DNA of 7,212 nt from Deferribacteraceae bacterium UBA1873 (lineage in GTDB: Bacteria > Chrysiogenota > Deferribacteres > Deferribacterales > Flexistipitaceae): NCBI GenBank assembly GCA_002338145.1, contig DDHP01000050.1:32551-39762 (forward strand). Direction: 5' to 3'. Both the position numbers and the translations under genes were made by a program. A model generated the notes under the pieces. That model did not search any database. It was given only the letters and a program-made list of their open reading frames with translations, and was not told the DNA's origin. Numbering within the stretch: the first letter of the stretch is position 1; every line of letters starts with the position of its first letter. Below are positions 1 through 4,618 of the stretch, one piece after another.

Positions 1-989
1 GGCACTTCCACAAGCGGCCCTATGACAGCTGCAAAAGCCTGCCCGGAATTAATGCCGAAAACAGATATCGCCACGGCAATAGCAAGCTCAAAGTTGTTGG
101 AAGCTGCAGTGAAGCTCAGAGTCGTTGTTTGTTCATATGTTGCGCCGATTTTGTATGACATAAAAAAAGAAAAGAGGAACATAATCACAAAATACAGTAA
201 TAACGGAATTGCAATTCTGATTACATCAAACGGAAGCTTTATGATGTACTCCCCTTTGAAAGAAAACATCACAAATATTGTAAAAAGCAGAAAGACCAGA
301 GTTAAAGGGCTTATTTTCGGGATAAAAGTGTTTTCGTAAGCTTCTTTTCCCCAGACTTTTAGTCCGATAATTCTGGATAAAATTCCCGCAATAAAAGGAA
401 TACCAAGGTAAATAAAAACACTTTTGGCAATCTGCGGCATTGAAATATCCACAATTGTACCTTCAAAACCGAACAGGGCAGGCAGAAATGTTATAAAAAC
501 ATATGCATATACTGTAAAAAACAATACCTGAAATACCGAATTAAAAGCCACCAATCCCGCGCAGTATTCCGTGTCACCTTTTGCAAGGTCATTCCAGACA
601 ATGACCATCGCAATGCAGCGGGCAAGTCCGATAAGAATGAGGCCTGTCATATATTCATTGTACCCTGACAGAAAAGTCACAGCTAATAAAAACATTAATA
701 TCGGTCCGACTATCCAGTTTTGCACCAACGACAAAGCCAGCACCTTCACATTTTTAAAAACATGAGCCAGCTCTTCATATTTTACTTTTGCAAGGGGAGG
801 ATACATCATCAGAATGAGACCTATTGCAATGGGTATGTTCGTAGTTCCCGCACTCAGTTTATCTATTGTATCGGCAATCCCAGGGAGAAAATAACCGGAG
901 GATACACCCACTATCATCGCCAGAAATATCCACAACGTTAAAAATCTGTCCAGAACACTCATCTTTTTTGCAACGGATTCTTTAGCCAT
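1..989 (-). CDS. acr3: ACR3-family arsenite efflux transporter (3' end cut by window edge)
   Basis: Inner-membrane arsenite exporter of the ACR3 (bile/arsenite/riboflavin transporter) family, which expels the arsenite made by ArsC. I translated it from the ATG at 989; 329 codons are present and the reading frame leaves the window at position 1, so the C-terminus (probably a few tens of residues) is missing. The protein is strongly hydrophobic, with about nine or more membrane segments visible. Two family hallmarks are present: LARCIAMVIVWNDLA with Cys125 and SNNFELAIAVA with Glu301, matching the Cys and Glu known to be essential for arsenite transport in ACR3 proteins. The start is set by a strong AGGAGG at 995-1000, five bases upstream. 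It lies 14 bp downstream of arsC on the same strand, so the two are almost certainly co-transcribed. Family assignment is firm; specificity for arsenite rather than antimonite as well is inferred. Confidence 0.93.
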   Translation of the reverse strand, partial: MAKESVAKKMSVLDRFLTLWIFLAMIVGVSSGYFLPGIADTIDKLSAGTTNIPIAIGLILMMYPPLAKVKYEELAHVFKNVKVLALSLVQNWIVGPILMFLLAVTFLSGYNEYMTGLILIGLARCIAMVIVWNDLAKGDTEYCAGLVAFNSVFQVLFFTVYAYVFITFLPALFGFEGTIVDISMPQIAKSVFIYLGIPFIAGILSRIIGLKVWGKEAYENTFIPKISPLTLVFLLFTIFVMFSFKGEYIIKLPFDVIRIAIPLLLYFVIMFLFSFFMSYKIGATYEQTTTLSFTAASNNFELAIAVAISVFGINSGQAFAAVIGPLVEV

Positions 990-1003
990 AATATCCTCCT
1001 GAA

Positions 1004-1423
1004 TCAAATAATTTTGGATAATTCGTTTTTTATATAATTTTTTATTTCATCTCGGACTTTTCTGAATTGCCCGAGTATCTCTTCTTCGTTTCCCCTTGCC
1101 AAAGCAGGGTCTTCAAAACCCTTATGTATTATCTGCGCTTTTTTTAAATACATAGGGCACGTTTCGCCTGCATGACCACAGACGGTAACAACCACATCAA
1201 AATCAATTTCGTTTACATCATTCAGTGTCTTTGAATAATGTCCCTTCATATCGTAACCATCCTCTTTCATCACTTTCAGCATATAGGGGTTGAGTCCGTG
1301 TTTCTCCAGTCCGGCCGAGAATACATTACAGTTTTCCAGATAATTTTTCCCATAGACTTCAGCCATCTGACTCCTGCACGAATTACCCGTGCATAAAAAC
1401 AACAGATTTTTGGTAATTGTCAT
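1004..1423 (-). CDS. arsC: Arsenate reductase, thioredoxin-coupled (LMW-phosphatase fold)
   Basis: Cytoplasmic enzyme reducing arsenate to arsenite, 139 residues, the usual family length. The N-terminal phosphatase-like loop CTGNSCR (Cys11 to Arg17) is the CX5R oxyanion-binding site. The two further redox cysteines are Cys82 and Cys89 in VCGHAGETCP, and the general-acid motif FEDPA carries Asp105. The Cys11/Cys82/Cys89 spacing closely follows Staphylococcus aureus pI258 ArsC (10/82/89), in which a cysteine cascade ends in a disulfide reduced by thioredoxin. I chose the ATG at 1423 because it puts the catalytic loop at the usual distance from the N-terminus and has an AGGGGA ribosome site upstream. 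The frame is open back to an ATG at 1480, but that would add 19 hydrophobic, non-conserved residues. It is the first visible gene of the arsC-acr3 pair. Confidence 0.94.
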   Translation of the reverse strand: MTITKNLLFLCTGNSCRSQMAEVYGKNYLENCNVFSAGLEKHGLNPYMLKVMKEDGYDMKGHYSKTLNDVNEIDFDVVVTVCGHAGETCPMYLKKAQIIHKGFEDPALARGNEEEILGQFRKVRDEIKNYIKNELSKII

Positions 1424-1460
1424 TTGATTCCCCTGAAACAAATTTAAAAGTATAAGTGCA

Positions 1461-1487
1461 GATATAAGATTATTTTGCAAAAGTCAA
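1461..1487 (-). promoter_or_regulatory. Possible arsC promoter
   Basis: On the minus strand TTGACT (1482-1487) is followed after 15 bp by TATATC (1461-1466). The spacer is shorter than the optimal 17 bp, so this is only a candidate. A second TTGACT occurs 32 bp further upstream (1514-1519), possibly an alternative -35 or a repeated operator half-site. Position relative to arsC (about 40 bp upstream of the ATG) is suitable. Confidence 0.3.
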
Positions 1488-1498
1488 TCATGTTTTTA

Positions 1499-1537
1499 TC
1501 GATATCGAAATGTAGTCAAATTCTATTTGTTACAAAT
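1499..1537. promoter_or_regulatory. Two short palindromes in the divergent arsC/molybdoenzyme region
   Basis: A perfect 10-bp palindrome TCGATATCGA lies at 1499-1508. A perfect 6+1+6 inverted repeat, ATTTGT-T-ACAAAT, lies at 1525-1537. Both sit between the candidate arsC promoter and the candidate promoter of the rightward gene, where an operator could control either or both. The symmetry is directly visible; a role as an ArsR-type or other operator is inference, and AT-rich DNA gives short palindromes by chance. Confidence 0.35.
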
Positions 1538-1542
1538 TAAAA

Positions 1543-1570
1543 TTGACAACATTTTCCATTGCTATATCTT
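1543..1570 (+). promoter_or_regulatory. Candidate sigma-70-type promoter of the molybdoenzyme gene
   Basis: A consensus -35 box TTGACA (1543-1548) is followed after 16 bp by TATCTT (1565-1570), four of six matches to the -10 consensus. The start of transcription would fall at about 1577, on or very near the preferred ATG, implying a very short or absent 5' leader. The -35 is convincing; the -10 is weaker. Confidence 0.45.
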
Positions 1571-1576
1571 AGGCTT

Positions 1577-2182
1577 ATGAACAGAAGAATTTTCCTCAGA
1601 TATCTTTTTGTGAGCGGAGCTTTCTTTGTATCCAGCAGAATGAGAGCTTTAGCTGCTTTCGGTGATTTTATCAATCCATGGAGGATAAGGACTGTTGAAG
1701 GGAGTACACCTGAAATAGATATGGACAAGTTTTCGCTCTCCGTTACCGGTTTGGTGGAAGAAAGGCGGAAATTCGCATATTCCGATCTGGAAAATTTGAC
1801 AGACACTTCTTACCGTGAGGATTTTAACTGTGTTGAAGGCTGGAGTGTACCGGATCTTCAATGGGAAGGTGTCAGTCTTAATAAAATAATAGAAATTGTT
1901 AAGCCCTATAAAAAGGCAAAATATATTAATTTTTACTGTTATGGTAATAAATATACCGAATCCATTCCTATCTCAGAGGTTAAAGACAGATATATTCTGG
2001 CGTTAAAAGTCAACGGTGAAAAGCTGGAGCCAAAGCACGGATTTCCCGTGAGGCTTTTCTATCCGGACAGATACGGTTATAAAAGCGCGAAGTGGATAAA
2101 AAAGGTAGAATTTTCTGATATAAAAGTTTCCGGTTTTTGGACAAAAAGAGGCTATTCTTACGACGGTAAAATTTCACTGTAA
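1577..2182 (+). CDS. Tat-exported sulfite-oxidase-fold molybdopterin protein
   Basis: Small molybdopterin-binding oxidoreductase of the sulfite oxidase/MsrP (YedY) superfamily, 201 residues. The N-terminus MNRRIFLRYL plus a hydrophobic stretch to about residue 27 is a twin-arginine signal, so the folded cofactor-loaded protein should be exported to the periplasm. The expected molybdenum ligand is Cys85 in DFNCVEGWS, the family's signature. Further conserved-looking stretches are HGFPVRL (154-160) and YGYKSAKW (166-173). It is shorter than E. coli MsrP (about 330 residues with signal) and has no heme or Ig-like dimerisation domain, so it is essentially a lone cofactor domain that needs an unidentified electron partner. 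I preferred the ATG at 1577 over an in-frame TTG at 1559 because it gives a proper Tat signal. It is divergent from arsC. The substrate is unknown; sulfite, methionine sulfoxide or another S/N-oxide are possibilities by family only. Confidence 0.86.
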   Translation: MNRRIFLRYLFVSGAFFVSSRMRALAAFGDFINPWRIRTVEGSTPEIDMDKFSLSVTGLVEERRKFAYSDLENLTDTSYREDFNCVEGWSVPDLQWEGVSLNKIIEIVKPYKKAKYINFYCYGNKYTESIPISEVKDRYILALKVNGEKLEPKHGFPVRLFYPDRYGYKSAKWIKKVEFSDIKVSGFWTKRGYSYDGKISL

Positions 2183-2226
2183 GCAGAAACGCATATATAT
2201 TTGTTATATAAGAATATATCAAATAT

Positions 2227-2268
2227 GTCATCTCGACCTAAACGGCGTGGAGTGGAGAGATCTCTTTT
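2227..2268. repeat. REP/BIME-like palindromic intergenic element
   Basis: The stretch begins GTCATCTCGACC and ends GTGGAGAGATCTCTTT. ATCTC (2230-2234) is complementary to GAGAT (2257-2261), giving a stem with a GC-richer centre, and AGAGATCTCT (2256-2265) is itself a perfect palindrome. It is noticeably richer in GC than the AT-rich DNA on either side. The GTCATCTCGAC...GTGGAGAGATCTC pattern resembles dispersed palindromic repeats I recall from many bacterial genomes. Only one copy lies in this window, so repetitiveness cannot be confirmed here. Confidence 0.5.
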
Positions 2269-2280
2269 ACTTAATCCTAT

Positions 2281-2750
2281 ATGCTAAATAAATATGCAAT
2301 TATACTTAATATCACCGTACAAATGCCGCATTATGTCAAAAGTTATATGGAAGTCGCTTCGTATATTTTTCTGAAGGTGTTTTTATAACCTCGACAGGGG
2401 AAATAAAAACATTACTTGATTCTGAAAGCTTAATTTATACAGATGATGACCCCTTTGAAGAGGAGTCTAAAGAAATTGAGGAGAATCGGAATGATTATTT
2501 TGAGTTTGAGGGGCCAACCTCTTATAAAGATTTTAAAATTATGGAAGATTTTCTCGAAACAATAGAGGATAAACAACTACATGAGCTTTTGATAAATGCA
2601 TTAAATAGACCCAAACCCTTCAGAAACTTCAAATTACAAATTGATAATTTCGGTGATTATAGACAAAAATGGTTTGATTTTAAACAAATGCGATATATTC
2701 AATGGGTTAAAAAACAAATCGATTTAAATAAAGAAATTTTCAAGGAATAA
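2281..2750 (+). pseudogene. UPF0158-family protein gene, apparently frameshifted near its 5' end
   Basis: The C-terminal part is recognisable as UPF0158 (Pfam PF03682 type): STGEI, an acidic middle segment, then YKDFKIMEDFLETIEDKQL, a phenylalanine-rich NRPKPFRNFK segment and QKWFDFKQMRY, ending with TAA at 2748-2750. This frame is open from 2310, enough for the family's usual length of about 140-150 residues. However, it holds no ATG, GTG or TTG before the ATG at 2541, which lies in mid-domain. The expected N-terminus looks better in another frame, from ATG 2281 (ILNITVQM...SYMEVASYIF), which stops at TAA 2386-2388. A single-base loss in one of the T runs (2366-2370 or 2380-2384) would explain this. 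No ribosome site is seen before 2281. The biochemical function of UPF0158 is unknown. A conservative alternative is a 69-residue product from 2541. Confidence 0.6.
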
Positions 2751-2874
2751 TGCAAACCTATACAAAAAAGATAAATAGAGCCACCAGCATGTAACATACA
2801 ATGTAAAAAGTCATGATATATTGGCAACTGGTCTGTTTCTTGAATTTTCCGGAATTAGTTGGAAGTGTTTGAAA

Positions 2875-2947
2875 AGCGGGTGACGGGACTCGAACCCGCG
2901 ACCTCAACCTTGGCAAGGTCACGCTCTACCAGCTGAGCTACACCCGC
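2875..2947 (-). tRNA. tRNA-Gly (anticodon GCC)
   Basis: Reading the minus strand, all cloverleaf parts are present: acceptor GCGGGTG paired with CACCCGC, D arm GCTC-AGCTGGTA-GAGC, anticodon arm TGACC-TTGCCAA-GGTTG with anticodon GCC, five-base variable region AGGTC, and T arm GCGGG-TTCGAGT-CCCGT. The total is 73 nt including a U discriminator (position 2875), as usual for bacterial tRNA-Gly. The anticodon stem contains two G-U wobbles. The 3' CCA is not encoded (TTT follows), so it must be added by CCA-transferase. It lies downstream of aorC on the same strand. Confidence 0.97.
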
Positions 2948-2959
2948 AATAGGGATTAC

Positions 2960-2988
2960 CTTATATAAAAAGTAGAGTCTGTTGTCAA
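2960..2988 (-). promoter_or_regulatory. Sigma-70-type promoter of tRNA-Gly
   Basis: On the minus strand a perfect TTGACA (2983-2988) is separated by exactly 17 bp from TATAAG (2960-2965). Transcription would begin near 2953, only a few bases upstream of the tRNA 5' end at 2947. This is the best promoter match in the window. It sits in the 79-bp gap between aorC and the tRNA, so the tRNA need not depend on read-through from the aor genes. Confidence 0.8.
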
Positions 2989-3026
2989 CAAAAAATTGCT
3001 TTTAAATATTTTATACTCCTTAACGT

Positions 3027-4253
3027 TTAACAATAATCCATATTTTTCAAGATTTTCGCATGATTCATAAAACCTTTAAAATTGAAATTATTCAACTTAG
3101 CTCTACGCTTCACCAGCCCATAATAAATTCCGGCATCATTGGTTTCACCTATCATTGTTGCGCCTATAACTGTATTGGATTCGTCAAGAAATATTTTTCT
3201 AAAAAAACCTCTTTGTTCATCATAAAAAATTTTGCTTCTTACATCATCATTAAAATACCCCACTACCGCAACCTCTGTTCCGAAAACCTCTGTTGTGTTA
3301 TTCTTGAGGCTTCCTTCATATCTGACATCATAGCCGAGCATATTTCTTGCAGCCAGATCCCCCTGCTCTGCCGCCGTCAGCCAGTTCCCCTGGATAACTG
3401 TTCCTTCACCAAAAAAATCATTACATTCTGCCACATCCCCGGCAGCAAAAATATTTCCCACATTTGTACGGCAATGTTTATCAACCATTATCCCCCAGTG
3501 GGTATCTATTCCAGCCTCATCTGCCAGCTGAATATTCGGTTCCACCCCCTTACCGACAATAACCATATCCGCAGTCAATTTACTGCCTGATTTAAGGGTG
3601 ATATCAAGCTTATCCAATTTTTCTTCAATCGATATCAAATCATCTTTTTTGTGGATTGTAAGCCCCTCTGATGCAAACTTTTTTTCAAGGATTTCAGAAG
3701 CATCCCTATCCACGACCCTTGAGAATATCCTGTCAGAGGAAATCACAAGATGTTTTTCAATATCTTTTCTAAGGTGTGACAATAAGGGGATGGTTACCAG
3801 CCCGGCGCCGAATCCAACAACTGAAGCTGATTTTTTGTACATTTCATTCATTCTGTCAGCATCTTTAAAATGCCTCAATTTTAATACATTTTTGCTATTA
3901 TTAAACTTTATTTCTTTTGCTTCACCGCCTGTTGCCAGCAAAAGTTTACCATAAATCAGCTCTGTACCGTCACTCAAACCTATTCTATTTCTTTCAGGTA
4001 CAATACTAATCAGTTCTTTCCCAAAAAACGTATCTATCCCGTTTTTCCTATAAAATTGCTTATCAACGATATATAAGGCATCTCTCTTTATTTTATCACC
4101 CACATAATAAGGTGTTAAAACTCTCGAATACGCGGGCTCATTTTCTCTGTCAATCACAGCAACAGAAGAATTCTTATCAAAATATCTCAGTGTACGCATG
4201 GCATTTAACCCTGCTGCACTGTTTCCAGCTATTACATAATCGTATTTTTGCAT
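3027..4253 (-). CDS. aorC: FAD/NAD(P)H oxidoreductase subunit of aldehyde oxidoreductase
   Basis: Pyridine-nucleotide-disulfide-oxidoreductase-fold flavoprotein, 408 residues (about 45 kDa). Order: N-terminal FAD site YDYVIAGNSAAG (GNSAAG at 10-15), LLLATGG (104-110), an NAD(P)-binding glycine loop VVGFGAGL (145-152), the second FAD motif NIFAAGDVAE (267-276), and a C-terminal domain of about 80 residues. No CXXXXC redox disulfide is seen, so it resembles NirB/rubredoxin-reductase-like proteins rather than true disulfide reductases. Clustering with AorA and AorB points to the FAD subunit that, in Aromatoleum aromaticum AorABC, exchanges electrons with NAD+. The ATG at 4253 is three bases after the moaD stop and is preceded by GGAGGT, so translation is probably coupled. 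It is the last gene of the cluster. The flavoprotein class is sure; the partnership is inferred from context. Confidence 0.85.
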   Translation of the reverse strand: MQKYDYVIAGNSAAGLNAMRTLRYFDKNSSVAVIDRENEPAYSRVLTPYYVGDKIKRDALYIVDKQFYRKNGIDTFFGKELISIVPERNRIGLSDGTELIYGKLLLATGGEAKEIKFNNSKNVLKLRHFKDADRMNEMYKKSASVVGFGAGLVTIPLLSHLRKDIEKHLVISSDRIFSRVVDRDASEILEKKFASEGLTIHKKDDLISIEEKLDKLDITLKSGSKLTADMVIVGKGVEPNIQLADEAGIDTHWGIMVDKHCRTNVGNIFAAGDVAECNDFFGEGTVIQGNWLTAAEQGDLAARNMLGYDVRYEGSLKNNTTEVFGTEVAVVGYFNDDVRSKIFYDEQRGFFRKIFLDESNTVIGATMIGETNDAGIYYGLVKRRAKLNNFNFKGFMNHAKILKNMDYC

Positions 4254-4256
4254 AAA

Positions 4257-4490
4257 CTAACCTCCGGGAAATCCTCCTCCTCCGATATAAAACAATGAGA
4301 CGGAAGTATCTGCCAAAACGGTTTTATCATCCGCGTGCTCTCCGTTCAAAAGAACTTTTATGTAGCTGTAATCCAATTGGTTTCCAAACAATCTGCTTTT
4401 TATCTCCCCTACAGAAATACCGTTTTTCAAATTACAGCTGGCAGTTCCGCAATACGCTCTCAAAATACCGAATATTTTTACTTTTACCAT
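4257..4490 (-). CDS. MoaD/ThiS-like sulfur-carrier protein
   Basis: Beta-grasp sulfur carrier of 77 residues. It begins MVKVKIFGILRAYCG, a typical MoaD first strand and turn, has the central IKVLLNGEHA, and ends FYIGGGGFPGG with the C-terminal Gly-Gly that is adenylated and thiocarboxylated in this family. The probable role is to donate sulfur for the dithiolene of the tungsten or molybdenum pyranopterin used by AorB; MoaD-like genes commonly accompany AOR-type enzymes. The ATG at 4490 lacks a clear Shine-Dalgarno; the frame is blocked by a stop 18-20 bases upstream (TAA, 4509-4511), and no other ATG, GTG or TTG lies between. It follows aorB after 128 bp containing a strong hairpin and overlaps functionally with aorC, whose ribosome site is its own Gly-Gly codons. 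A general cofactor role versus one dedicated to AOR cannot be told from sequence. Confidence 0.85.
   Translation of the reverse strand: MVKVKIFGILRAYCGTASCNLKNGISVGEIKSRLFGNQLDYSYIKVLLNGEHADDKTVLADTSVSLFYIGGGGFPGG
4260..4265 (-). promoter_or_regulatory. Shine-Dalgarno of aorC inside the moaD Gly-Gly codons
   Basis: GGA GGT, the last two sense codons of the MoaD-like gene, also form a perfect GGAGGT ribosome-binding site. It is followed by TAG-TTT and the aorC ATG (six-base spacing). A ribosome terminating on moaD would sit on the initiation region of aorC, which fits translational coupling. Confidence 0.8.
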
Positions 4491-4591
4491 TGCAACTGCA
4501 ATAACCGATTAATATTTTTATGCCTCACAACCTGCTCCTCACCATTTAATTCTGTATCAGTAAATTAATTTTTAGAACTTAAAATTATTAT

Positions 4592-4614
4592 GCAGAAGGC
4601 GTGGAGCCTTCTGC
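4592..4614 (-). terminator. Strong hairpin after aorB (terminator or mRNA-stabilising stem)
   Basis: A perfect 9-bp stem GCAGAAGGC / GCCTTCTGC with a five-base loop begins four bases after the aorB stop codon. On the minus strand the stem is followed by ATAATAATTTTAAG, so the T tract is interrupted and intrinsic termination may be only partial. No plus-strand gene lies to its left that it could serve. It separates aorAB from moaD-aorC, and may attenuate or process the transcript. Confidence 0.65.
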
Positions 4615-4618
4615 TTGT

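Noticed and set aside
22..941. Several plus-strand open frames opposite acr3
   Set aside because: They are antisense to a clearly conserved ACR3 frame and carry no family features.
1424..1480. N-terminal extension of ArsC from the ATG at 1480
   Set aside because: It adds 19 hydrophobic residues not expected in the family and overlaps the promoter region; the ATG at 1423 places the catalytic Cys at residue 11 and has a ribosome site.
1559..1576. TTG start six codons upstream of the molybdoenzyme ATG
   Set aside because: It lies inside the candidate promoter and would put extra residues before the RR motif; the ATG at 1577 gives a normal Tat signal.
2379..2388. Programmed -1 frameshift site G TTT TTA before TAA in the UPF0158 gene
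   Set aside because: The first base breaks the ideal slippery heptamer, no clear downstream stem-loop was seen, and simple loss of a T in a homopolymer explains the pattern better.
2847..2854. TTCCGGAA palindrome downstream of tRNA-Gly as a terminator
   Set aside because: The stem is only four base pairs with no loop and no following T tract on the relevant strand.
2751..2874. Possible small gene or RNA between the UPF0158 remnant and tRNA-Gly
   Set aside because: No open frame with a ribosome site, no stable hairpin and no promoter were recognised; it appears to be plain AT-rich spacer.
3060..3590. Plus-strand open frame of 176 codons opposite aorC
   Set aside because: It lies wholly antisense to a well-supported flavoprotein gene and its translation shows no recognisable domain; it is a shadow of the real gene.
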